Of a stretch of 64,000 bases of DNA, positions 25,392 to 33,779 are shown one piece after another. The notes beneath the pieces are model-generated. The model searched no databases, had not been told where the DNA came from, and saw only the letters and a list, made by a program, of their open reading frames with translations. Positions within the stretch are counted from its first letter, which is position 1. Every line of letters begins with the position of its first letter. A program made the translations under genes and the position numbers. The DNA is from Akkermansiaceae bacterium (GTDB lineage Bacteria > Verrucomicrobiota > Verrucomicrobiia > Verrucomicrobiales > DEV007), in contig JACKQE010000005.1 in the NCBI GenBank assembly GCA_024233005.1, positions 186,001-250,000 on the forward strand, given 5' to 3'.

Positions 25392-28004
25392 ATGGACTGG
25401 CTGAACCCGAAGATACTTCTGCTCGCACTCCCTTTACTGGGTTTGCTCTTTTGGTTTGATGCCGGATCCTCGCATCCCATGTCGATGCGCCGCCGCCGGA
25501 TGCTCCTCATCCTCCGGTCGCTCCTGGTGCTGCTATCCCTGCTGGCTCTGGCGTCACCGGCACGTGTCGTCAGCAGCCGGCTGCAGTCCGTGATTTTTGT
25601 GCTCGACCACTCTCAAAGCGAAGGGGAGGAGGGGCTCGCCAAAGTCTATGACACTGTCCGTCGCATCGAAAGCCGCCTGCCTTCCAGTGTTTCCGTGGGC
25701 CACATTGCCGCCGGTTCTGAGGGGCGGATTTTGAGTTATCCCGGCCGGGGAGAATTGCCGCAGAAACCCCGCACGGAATGGCTGGACGAGATCGGCCAAG
25801 AAACCAACTATGCCCGCGCTGTCGCTTTGGCCCGCGGGGTATTTCCCAGTGGTTCCTCACGGCACATCATTCTCGTTGGGGATGGCCAGGAGACCCATGG
25901 CCGTCTGGAGGAGGCAGCCCGTCAGGCCTCCGTCAGCGGCATCCATATCCACGCCGCCGGTGTCAGTGGTCCGGCTCGTCCGGACGTCCGGGTCACGAAA
26001 GTGCTCGCTTCACAAGCCCGGCTCAATGAAGGCGCGGCACTGGACTTGACCGCGATGGTCGAAAGTTCCCTTGCTGGTGAAGGCAGGATCAGGCTTTTTC
26101 AAAACGGGATCCAGGTCGAAGAACGTCCCTTGACCGTCTCGGTGGGGCAGCAGCAGCCGGTGGTGTTCCACCTCGTGCCGGAAAAGCGCAACATCTACAA
26201 CTACCGGGTGGTCGTGGAGGGATTTGAAGGCAGGGACGCGATCCCTGAAAACAACGAAGCGTTGACGCTGGTGGATGTCCGAGGCAAGCCACTGCTCCTG
26301 TATGTGGAAGGGGAACCCGCCGAGGCGCGTTTCCTCGCCCAGGCAATGGAGAAAGAGGGCATCCGCCTCGACGTCAGGAACCCCGAGGGCCTGCCGGAAA
26401 CCTTGCAGGAATTGGCCGGCTACGATGGCATCATCCTCTCCGATGTCGCTGCCCATGAGATCGGGGAGGCCCGCATGAACGCGATCCGGGACTATGTGGA
26501 AAACCTCGGCGGCGGATTTATCATGATTGGAGGAATGAAATCATTTGGGGTGGGGGGATACTACCGCACGCCGATCGAGGAGATTCTTCCGGTGAAGCTC
26601 AAAGCCCCGGATATGGAGGAGCAGCAGAGTTCGGCGCTCGCGCTGGTGATGGACCGGTCGGGCTCCATGTCGGGCCAGAAAATTGAAATTTGCAAGTCCG
26701 CTTCCATCGCAACCGCCGAGCTGTTGAGTCCCAAAGATTATCTCGGGGTCTTTGCCTTTGATTCCGACGTCCACGTTGTGGTTCCCATGACGCGGGTCAC
26801 CAGCACCAGTGCCATCGCTTCCCAGATCGCTTCCCTGACCGCCGGAGGCGGGACCAATGTCTATCCTGGCATGGCCACCGCCCGGGAAGAACTCGCCAAA
26901 GTCAAAGCCAAGGTCAAGCACATGATCGTGCTCACGGATGGGCAGACCACCGGGGAAGGCTACCAGGCTCTGGCTTCCCAATGCCATGCCGAGGGCATCA
27001 CGATTTCCACCGTGGCCGTGGGAGCGGGTGCCCAGATCGGACTGCTCCAAGCCATTGCGGCCGCCGGGGGGGGGCAGTCCTATGTCACGATGGATCCCAC
27101 GGCGATCACTCGCATTTTCACCCAGGACACGATGATGCACACCGGACGGATGATCCGGGAGGAGGCTTTCGAACCCAAGCTGGTGGAGCGTCACGCCATG
27201 CTGCGGGGATGGCAGGAAGGCAGCGTGCCTCCTTTGTTGGGCTATGTGAAAACCAACCGCAAGGCCACTTCACAAACGCTTCTGGTCACGGACACGGATG
27301 ATCCCCTGCTCTCCACTTGGCGTTTTGGCCTCGGCAAAGTGACGGCGTTCACCTCCGACTGCAAAAGTCGCTGGAGTGCCCTGTGGGTCAGTCAATGGCC
27401 GGGCTACAGCAGTCTTTGGGCTCAGATTCTTCGTGAAACGGCACGGGCGCCCCAAGGGCAGTTCATGGACCTCCGACTTGAAGATGAAGGGGAGGATATG
27501 AGGATCAATGTGGATCTTTTGGCCGATGCGGGATCGCGCAAGAATGATGCCGTGGTCGAAGCCAACGTCTTTTTCCTCCCGGCCAATGCGCTTGGGTCTG
27601 CGATGCGGCTGGTGGAGGAGAAGACGCTCGAACAATACGGCAGCGGTCTCTACGCCGGATCGTTCCACCCGACGAAACCCGGTGTTTATCTGGTCAGGGC
27701 CCGGGCGGGGGCGCAGACTGTTTCCGCCGGTCATGTGCACAACCCTTCCGCAGAAGTCAGCACCGGACAGATTGACGTCAGTGTTCTGAAAAAGGCCTGT
27801 GAGTTGACCGGAGGAACCTGGTTGGGCGACGGAAGTGCTGACCCGGTCCTGGAGGGGTCCGATGTGTCACGGTATCTCGAGCTGACGCCCTACCTTTTGC
27901 TGATGCTGCTTGGCCTCTTCCTGCTCGACGTCGCAGTGCGCCGCTGGGAGAATCTGCTCGGAGTGGGTGAAATGATCGCCGGATGGTTTCGGCGCAAGGT
28001 TTGA
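25392..28004 (+). CDS. Large membrane VWA / glutamine-amidotransferase-like protein
   Basis: 870 residues from the ATG at 25392 (the frame open from 25311 overlaps BatA). Two N-terminal helices (about 8-22, 38-55) and one near the C-terminus (LTPYLLLMLLGLFLLDVAV). A first, degenerate VWA-like domain starts at VIFVLDHSQSEGEE (about 68). A class-I amidotransferase-like fold follows (about 290-405, GYDGIILSDVAAHEIG ... GGGFIMIGG) and appears to lack a catalytic Cys. A canonical VWA has MDRSGSMSG (Asp421) with TAGGGTNVYPGM. This layout is known from PVC MoxR clusters. It is the last gene of the operon. Confidence 0.88.
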   Translation: MDWLNPKILLLALPLLGLLFWFDAGSSHPMSMRRRRMLLILRSLLVLLSLLALASPARVVSSRLQSVIFVLDHSQSEGEEGLAKVYDTVRRIESRLPSSVSVGHIAAGSEGRILSYPGRGELPQKPRTEWLDEIGQETNYARAVALARGVFPSGSSRHIILVGDGQETHGRLEEAARQASVSGIHIHAAGVSGPARPDVRVTKVLASQARLNEGAALDLTAMVESSLAGEGRIRLFQNGIQVEERPLTVSVGQQQPVVFHLVPEKRNIYNYRVVVEGFEGRDAIPENNEALTLVDVRGKPLLLYVEGEPAEARFLAQAMEKEGIRLDVRNPEGLPETLQELAGYDGIILSDVAAHEIGEARMNAIRDYVENLGGGFIMIGGMKSFGVGGYYRTPIEEILPVKLKAPDMEEQQSSALALVMDRSGSMSGQKIEICKSASIATAELLSPKDYLGVFAFDSDVHVVVPMTRVTSTSAIASQIASLTAGGGTNVYPGMATAREELAKVKAKVKHMIVLTDGQTTGEGYQALASQCHAEGITISTVAVGAGAQIGLLQAIAAAGGGQSYVTMDPTAITRIFTQDTMMHTGRMIREEAFEPKLVERHAMLRGWQEGSVPPLLGYVKTNRKATSQTLLVTDTDDPLLSTWRFGLGKVTAFTSDCKSRWSALWVSQWPGYSSLWAQILRETARAPQGQFMDLRLEDEGEDMRINVDLLADAGSRKNDAVVEANVFFLPANALGSAMRLVEEKTLEQYGSGLYAGSFHPTKPGVYLVRARAGAQTVSAGHVHNPSAEVSTGQIDVSVLKKACELTGGTWLGDGSADPVLEGSDVSRYLELTPYLLLMLLGLFLLDVAVRRWENLLGVGEMIAGWFRRKV

Positions 28005-28052
28005 GCTGGCGGAGAGAGGAAGCTCCGTTCCCGGAAAGGGCCCCGCCGCCGA

Positions 28053-28931
28053 TCAAGGCGATAGTTTTGAATTTTCGGGGATCGGAGCGACCGGGGGCGT
28101 TTCCCCTTTGTGTCCGACTCCGGTGACGAGAAAGATCGTCAGAACGAGGGCCAGGATCACCCGGTACCAGGCGAAAGGAATGAAATTGTGGCCGCGCACG
28201 AAACCGAGGAGCCATTTCACCGCGACAAACGCCACGATCATGGAAACGACAAAGCCAAGCGCCAGATCGAAGATCCCGACGCCCGTGAACTGGTCCTCCT
28301 GGTAGGCGTCATAGCCTTCCTTGGCACTGGCGGCGAACATGGTCGGAATGCTAACCAGAAAGGAGAACTCCGTTGCCGCGGTTCGCCGGGTCCCGCAGAG
28401 CATGGCTATGATGATGGTGGCTCCGGAACGCGAAAGTCCCGGAAAAACCATGGCCATGACCTGGGCCAGTCCAATCCAGAAAGCGGCATTCCAGGAAGGT
28501 TCCTCATCGCCTCGGTCATGGTGGGCCTTGGGGCGGTCGACAATGAAGATGGCCACCGCGCCCCCCGCCACTGAGAGGATGACAGGCAGCAGGGTTTCGG
28601 GGAGTTCCCATCCCATTTTTTTGAGAGCCAGTCCACAGACGGCCGTGACGCCAAATGCCAGGGCAAGCTTGAGATTGTAACGGAGTTGGTCCGGCTTGGT
28701 CGCATTGAGAACCAGATCGAGGAGACGCTTCCAATAAATGAAGACGACCGCAAGAATGGCGCCGGCCTGAATGATCACGGTGAAAGCCTCCCCCTGACTG
28801 CCCCAGAAATACTGGGCGATCAACAAATGCCCGGTGGATGAAATGGGAAGAAACTCGGTGATGCCTTCGATGATGCCATAAATGACAGTCAGCCACCAAG
28901 GGAGAGAGGTTTCAGAGAGCAGCAAAAACAT
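28053..28931 (-). CDS. uppP: Undecaprenyl-diphosphatase UppP (BacA)
   Basis: 292 residues, hydrophobic throughout. Both family signatures are present: EGITEFLPISSTGHL (about 22-36) and PGLSRSGATIIIAM. The enzyme removes one phosphate from undecaprenyl diphosphate so the carrier lipid can be reused for peptidoglycan and surface glycans. An unusual feature is a charged insert near residues 150-165 (DRPKAHHDRGDEEPSW) between helices. It converges with the VWA operon 48 bp away. The neighbouring membrane glycosyltransferases use the same lipid carrier, so the location makes sense. Confidence 0.96.
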   Translation of the reverse strand: MFLLLSETSLPWWLTVIYGIIEGITEFLPISSTGHLLIAQYFWGSQGEAFTVIIQAGAILAVVFIYWKRLLDLVLNATKPDQLRYNLKLALAFGVTAVCGLALKKMGWELPETLLPVILSVAGGAVAIFIVDRPKAHHDRGDEEPSWNAAFWIGLAQVMAMVFPGLSRSGATIIIAMLCGTRRTAATEFSFLVSIPTMFAASAKEGYDAYQEDQFTGVGIFDLALGFVVSMIVAFVAVKWLLGFVRGHNFIPFAWYRVILALVLTIFLVTGVGHKGETPPVAPIPENSKLSP

Positions 28932-29148
28932 GGGTATTTGAGAGTGATCCAGATAATCTGGATGAATCGAAAGTCAACCGGCATTGGCTCCTGGAGGCGA
29001 TTCCAGAGGGCAAACCGGGGATTTGAGAGGGCCCGGAGCGGGAATTATTTCCTCACTTTAAAAGGACAAAAGATTTTCATGGGAGGGGCTTGCGCGGTGT
29101 TAGCTCTGGTGGATAGTCGTCTTCATTCCATCACGATACCCTCCTCCC

Positions 29149-31155
29149 ATGCGTTTTCTTTCGCCAGACTTTTGGAGGAAATGGTTGCCTGCAGTTTTCC
29201 AATCACCCCGGTTTCGGGCACTAGCGGACTTCATCCTGCCGAAGGGGGCGCGCGGAGATTGGCTGGTCTGGGGGATCGCTCTCCTCGGGGTGCTTTGTTC
29301 CGGCTGGTGGCTTGTCTCCCAGGCCCATCCTTGGGATCTCAAGGAACTGGCGCGTCTCGCGGACGGAACAAAACGCAAATACAAGGATTTCATGGCTCCA
29401 GGGCTTTGGTATGGGGCGCTTTTGAACGTTGCCATTTGGCTCCCCATGGTTCTCTTTTCCCGGTTCTGGCCGAAAGGGGAAGGCGCCCATTGCGCCGGTG
29501 TGGGCGGGGCTCAAGGCGGGAATGATCGCCGGTTTTGGCCTCTTGTTCTGGGTATCATTCTGGTTGCCGGGGTGGTTCGCTGGCAACGAATGGACTTGAG
29601 CTACTGGGGGGACGAGGGGTGGGCCGTCACGCGGTATGGCCATGGACTGGACCGGCCTGCGGAAAGAGGAAATCTCCAGGGTCGCATGGTGTTCATCGCC
29701 GCGAATTGGGAACAGGTCTTTTTTGATGACCATACCGGGGGAAACCACTACCTCTTCACTGCGGCACAGCGGGCGACACTTGATGCCTGGCGGGCGGTCA
29801 CCGGGCGTTCCCGGGAGGCGTTCGATGAAACAGTTTCCCGATTGCCGGCCTTCCTTGCCGGTCTGGGGAGTTTGGTGATCCTTGCCGGGATGCTGCGGTG
29901 GTGGGGGCAGTCCACCGCCGGCGTCTGGGCCTGTTTTTTTCTGGCCTTCCATCCGATGCATCTGCGATATTCCAGCGAGGCCCGCGGCTACTCCCTGATG
30001 CTGTGCTTTTTGCTCGCGACCCTCTGGTTCTCCGGGTTGGCATTGAAAACCGGACGCTGGCGCTGGTGGCTGCTCTTCGGTTTGGCGGAGTTCCTCACGA
30101 TGTACTCCTGGAAGGGCATCTACTACGGGCTGGCGTTGCTCAACCTCGTGCTGGTGCTGATCCTCCTGTTTGCACCCTTGCAGCCAGACAGACCAGCTGG
30201 TCGGGCACGGTGGGTTTCGATCGGACGTTGGACGGCGGCCAGCCTTTTTGCCGCGGGGCTGTTTGCCCATCTGGTGATGCCCTGCGTCCTTCAGGGGAGA
30301 GTGGCCGCCAAAATCGCAGGAGTCAAACCCATGTATCTGCCTTGGTTGAAGGATGCCCTCTCCCAATTCTTCATTGGCATGAACTGGGATCTGGCTCCGG
30401 ACAATCCATCGAAGGTCGCCTCCCTGAGGCTTCTAACCGGTTTTCCAGGGGTGTCATGGCCTCTCCTGACTCTGTTCTCAGGCCTGCTGGGGGTGGGTCT
30501 TGTTTCGATGGTCAAACGGGCGCCTCACTTGGCCGCCATGGGCCTGGCATTGGTGGTTTCGTGTGTGGTCGGAGCCCTTCATTTCAAATACAAAGTCCAT
30601 CTTGAATGGCTGGCTTGGTACTCATTTTATGCGGTGCCGGTGATCAGTGTGGCGCTGGCTTTCGGTGCCGACCGGGTGGTGGGCAGCTGCGCCGGAATCA
30701 GGCGCCATGGTCCGAGACTCGCCGGACTTGCTGGATCGGTGGTCACGGTCTGCTATCTATTGGTGATTCTGCCACAGACCCGCTACATGGTGACACATCC
30801 TGTTGAAGCCAACCGAGAGGCTTTCGAGGTCACCCGGGGACTTCACGAGCCGATGCACGTCATGTCGGAGTCAACGGTTTTCACCGTCTACCTGTGGCGC
30901 TATATCGGACTGTATGATCCGAGGGCGGACATCCATGTCCGGGATGCCTCCACATTGAAGGCCAAGATCGCCGACGTCGCGGCAGTCGGTGGCGAACTCT
31001 ACGTCGTCATGGGGGAACGCGCGCTATCGGAATTGCTCAATCCCGACATGGTCGCCATGCTGAGGGATCCAAGGCTATTCACGAATACCCGGACCTTTCA
31101 TGCCCAGGATGAATCCTTGACGCTTTATGTGTTTCACTACACCGGGCCGAAGTGA
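29149..31155 (+). CDS. GT39-like membrane glycosyltransferase (ArnT/PMT superfamily)
   Basis: 668 residues with about ten or more membrane helices. The GT-C catalytic acidic motif sits in the first periplasmic loop as LSYWGDEGWAVTRYGHG, and a second typical loop follows: YLFTAAQ... ETVSRLPAFLAGLGSLVILA with HLRYSSEARGYSLMLCF. These match ArnT/PMT_2-type enzymes that move a sugar from polyprenyl phosphate to an acceptor outside the membrane. An extra N-terminal segment (1-140) with two helices precedes the motif. Acceptor and sugar are unknown. It converges with the GT2 gene with a 7-bp gap. Confidence 0.82.
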   Translation: MRFLSPDFWRKWLPAVFQSPRFRALADFILPKGARGDWLVWGIALLGVLCSGWWLVSQAHPWDLKELARLADGTKRKYKDFMAPGLWYGALLNVAIWLPMVLFSRFWPKGEGAHCAGVGGAQGGNDRRFWPLVLGIILVAGVVRWQRMDLSYWGDEGWAVTRYGHGLDRPAERGNLQGRMVFIAANWEQVFFDDHTGGNHYLFTAAQRATLDAWRAVTGRSREAFDETVSRLPAFLAGLGSLVILAGMLRWWGQSTAGVWACFFLAFHPMHLRYSSEARGYSLMLCFLLATLWFSGLALKTGRWRWWLLFGLAEFLTMYSWKGIYYGLALLNLVLVLILLFAPLQPDRPAGRARWVSIGRWTAASLFAAGLFAHLVMPCVLQGRVAAKIAGVKPMYLPWLKDALSQFFIGMNWDLAPDNPSKVASLRLLTGFPGVSWPLLTLFSGLLGVGLVSMVKRAPHLAAMGLALVVSCVVGALHFKYKVHLEWLAWYSFYAVPVISVALAFGADRVVGSCAGIRRHGPRLAGLAGSVVTVCYLLVILPQTRYMVTHPVEANREAFEVTRGLHEPMHVMSESTVFTVYLWRYIGLYDPRADIHVRDASTLKAKIADVAAVGGELYVVMGERALSELLNPDMVAMLRDPRLFTNTRTFHAQDESLTLYVFHYTGPK

Positions 31156-31162
31156 ACCGGAG

Positions 31163-31966
31163 TCAGTTTTCGGTGGGTGGTTTCACTGCCAACGCAGGGA
31201 ACAGGACTTTGCGTTTGAGGAGCCAGCAAACGCCGATGAGGTCGTAAATCCCCCGCAGTCCGCGTTCCCAGTTGGTGTATTTGGAGGTCCCGGCTTGACG
31301 GACCCGGTGGTTCACATCCACTTCCCGGAGGCGCAGCCCCGCATGGGTGAAAACCGCGGGCAAAAACCGGTGCATGCCGTTGAATGGCACCAACAATTCC
31401 ACACAGTCACGGCTGAAGGCCTTGAGTGAGCAACCGGTGTCACTGATGCCGTCGTGAATGAACGTCCGACGGACGCGGTTGGCGATGCGCGAAGCCACGC
31501 GCCGGCTCCAAGTGTCCTGCCTTTTGGCGCGGCGCCCACACACGACATCGGCCTCACCGGAGGCCACCAGACTCACCAGATCGGCGATGTTGGCCGGATC
31601 ATTCTGGCCGTCACCGTCCATCAGGACGCAGACTCTGCCACGGGCGGAGCGCAGGCCCGCAAACATCGCCGCGCTTTGACCCCGGTTTTGAAGCAAACGC
31701 AGCCCGGTCACCCAGGGGAGTGCGCTGATCTTCTCCCAAGTGGCGTCCTTGCTGCCGTCGTCCACCGCGATGATTTCGGCTCCGGGCTGGGCGGAGCGGA
31801 TTTCTTCCAAGACTTCGGTGACACAGGCCTCTTCGTTGTAAAAGGGGATCACGATGCTCACCAGGGGCGATTCGGGAGTGCGGCTGGCGTGGCCATCGCT
31901 CCGGACTCCCGAGGTGAGGGGAAAGGTCGAGCGGAAGGCGTGGGGACTGGAATGGGCGTCGGTCAC
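31163..31966 (-). CDS. GT2 glycosyltransferase (dolichol-/polyprenyl-phosphate mannosyltransferase type)
   Basis: 267 residues from GTG 31966, selected because it overlaps the stop of the upstream gene as GTGA (31963-31966); the frame open to 32077 is antisense-like upstream sequence. The nucleotide-sugar fold is clear: SIVIPFYNEEACVTEVLEEI, IAVDDGSKDAT, then the metal site LMDGDGQNDP and GCSLKAFSRD. There is no C-terminal membrane pair, so it is the short DPMS form. It charges polyprenyl phosphate with a sugar in the cytoplasm. The coupled GT39 enzyme at 31963-33615 would use that product. Confidence 0.92.
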   Translation of the reverse strand: MTDAHSSPHAFRSTFPLTSGVRSDGHASRTPESPLVSIVIPFYNEEACVTEVLEEIRSAQPGAEIIAVDDGSKDATWEKISALPWVTGLRLLQNRGQSAAMFAGLRSARGRVCVLMDGDGQNDPANIADLVSLVASGEADVVCGRRAKRQDTWSRRVASRIANRVRRTFIHDGISDTGCSLKAFSRDCVELLVPFNGMHRFLPAVFTHAGLRLREVDVNHRVRQAGTSKYTNWERGLRGIYDLIGVCWLLKRKVLFPALAVKPPTEN

Positions 31967-33615
31967 GGAGGCGGGGCGGTGGCGGGAGTTGGGGGCAGGG
32001 GATCGGTGTCCGTCCCCGGGGCATCTTCTTCTTCCGGGAGCGCGCCCGGCTGTTTCGGGGGAGCTCCTTTGGGCCATGAAGTCAGCCGACCCAAAAACAC
32101 TTGGTAATAGCGTTCCATTTGTGGACCAGGTTTGACTTCGATTTCGCCGAGGCGCTTTAGGTCAGCGAATTTGGTCTCAAATCGATACATCAGCTTTGTG
32201 TCCCGTCCATCGAGAAAAATGAGGGCATCCCAGCCCTTTTTCCCCTCGGCAACGGGATCCGGCCACAGTTCGTATTGCGATTCGACCTCCAGGAACCGGT
32301 GCCATCGGTAAACCCGCGGTTGGCCCGGCATGTAAAAGGCCAACTCGCTCGCATTGTAACGGTGGCCGAGAGCAATCACGACGGTTTGCTCCGGTCGGGG
32401 CACTTGGGCGAGGAATTCCCCGGCCTGACGGCCGACCTCGCGCCACCCCCTCACGCGGGAAGCCGGATCGAGTTGTTTGTCGCCGGCCTTTCCCACCCAG
32501 GCGATTCCGGGGAGAAGAAGGAAGAAGGACAGCATCAGGACCAATCCCACAGAGATGCCCGGCTTCCACAGAGCCCTCCATCCCGGTGCGGCAAGAACGT
32601 TTGATTTTCCGGCATACCAGCCTCCGATCCAAACGCACGGGGCCACGTAATACACGGCCGCCCAGTTTGGCAGCATCGTTTGACGCAGGGCCATGACATA
32701 CATCAGAAGCAGGGCCGGAGCGCTGAAGCACCAGAGGAAACGCTCCCGGTCGTCGAGCTGTTTCCAGCGCCAGGTTCCCAGGGCGGCAATCGCCATCACC
32801 AGCAGCCAAAGCAGAGGGGAAAGGACTGCGCCGAGTTGGTAGGCGAGAAATTCCAAGAAGGATTGCCAAAAAGGCACCGTGGCGGCATCGAAATGGTGCC
32901 TCGTGTGCTGGAAGGTGATCCAGTCGTGGTGGGCATTCCATACCAGCGATGGCACCAGGAACAACAGGGAGCCCGCCACGGCAAGCCAAAAACCGGGGCG
33001 TCGCAGCAGGAATCGTTTTGCCGGGGTGGTCGCAAGATAGATCACCGCCAGGATGGGAAAAATGAGCATCATTTGTTTGCTGAGGTGCCCCAGTCCCAGC
33101 ATCAACGTCAACAGAAGCAGGGAACGCACCGGATGGCGGCCTTCGGTCCAGTCCCAAAAGGTGATCAGGCTGCCGGTCCAGAAAAAGATCAGGGGAGCGT
33201 CAATGGTGAAAAAGAAGCCGAGCAGGGCGTTGGCTGGGAAGGCCATCGCGGTCAGCGACGCCACAAATCCCGCCCGTTCGCCAAAGAGCCGGGAAGTCAG
33301 CCGGGAAAGGAGCCAGAGGGACCCCGTGATCACGACCACGGGAGCCATGCGGATCGCCACGTCGGTGTTTCTGCCAATCCATCCGATCAGGGCCATGAGC
33401 CAGGCGATCAGCGGAGGTTTGGAATAGTAGCCCCAGTCAAGACGGCGTCCCCAGTCCCAATAATAGGCCTCGTCACCTGCCAGTTCGATCCGCACCAGAG
33501 CGGCGTAAACCAACCTCAGCACCGCGGCCCCGAGCAGCAGCCAGAGCGTGCGTTTCTTCCAGATGCCGGCTTCGGATTCCAAAGCCGGGCCGGAAGCCGG
33601 GAGGGAGGGGGGCAT
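31963..33615 (-). CDS. ArnT-like GT39 membrane glycosyltransferase
   Basis: 550 residues, about a dozen membrane helices. The ArnT/PMT_2 signature is complete: ELAGDEAYYWDWGRRLDWGY with YYSKPPLIAWLMAL, then the helix regions. It ends with a Pro-rich tail (EEDAPGTDTDPLPPTPA). It probably transfers a sugar from polyprenyl phosphate to lipid A or a surface polymer; the sugar (amino-arabinose, mannose or other) cannot be told. No arn pathway genes are nearby, so polymyxin-type modification is not supported. It is translationally coupled to the GT2 gene, which would make its lipid-linked donor. Confidence 0.9.
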   Translation of the reverse strand: MPPSLPASGPALESEAGIWKKRTLWLLLGAAVLRLVYAALVRIELAGDEAYYWDWGRRLDWGYYSKPPLIAWLMALIGWIGRNTDVAIRMAPVVVITGSLWLLSRLTSRLFGERAGFVASLTAMAFPANALLGFFFTIDAPLIFFWTGSLITFWDWTEGRHPVRSLLLLTLMLGLGHLSKQMMLIFPILAVIYLATTPAKRFLLRRPGFWLAVAGSLLFLVPSLVWNAHHDWITFQHTRHHFDAATVPFWQSFLEFLAYQLGAVLSPLLWLLVMAIAALGTWRWKQLDDRERFLWCFSAPALLLMYVMALRQTMLPNWAAVYYVAPCVWIGGWYAGKSNVLAAPGWRALWKPGISVGLVLMLSFFLLLPGIAWVGKAGDKQLDPASRVRGWREVGRQAGEFLAQVPRPEQTVVIALGHRYNASELAFYMPGQPRVYRWHRFLEVESQYELWPDPVAEGKKGWDALIFLDGRDTKLMYRFETKFADLKRLGEIEVKPGPQMERYYQVFLGRLTSWPKGAPPKQPGALPEEEDAPGTDTDPLPPTPATAPPP

Positions 33616-33779
33616 GGGAGAGGGACAGTCTTTGGGAGGCTTCAGAGCCCACTATAGGCACGCCAGTGCGCCCTTCACAAGCCCGAAAAGGCAAGCGGCG
33701 GGACGGTCCGGGATCTTCCTGGCTTGGTCAGGGAGCGGCTGCTGCTTGATTGGTGGGAAAAGGAGGCTTAATTGAAGGC

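Noticed and set aside
29221..30366. A 381-codon minus-strand frame opposite the GT39 gene
   Set aside because: No domain; antisense of a membrane protein gene.
31963..33615. The GT39 as ArnT of a polymyxin-resistance operon
   Set aside because: No arnA, arnB, arnC-like set beyond a generic GT2 is present, so the sugar cannot be assigned.
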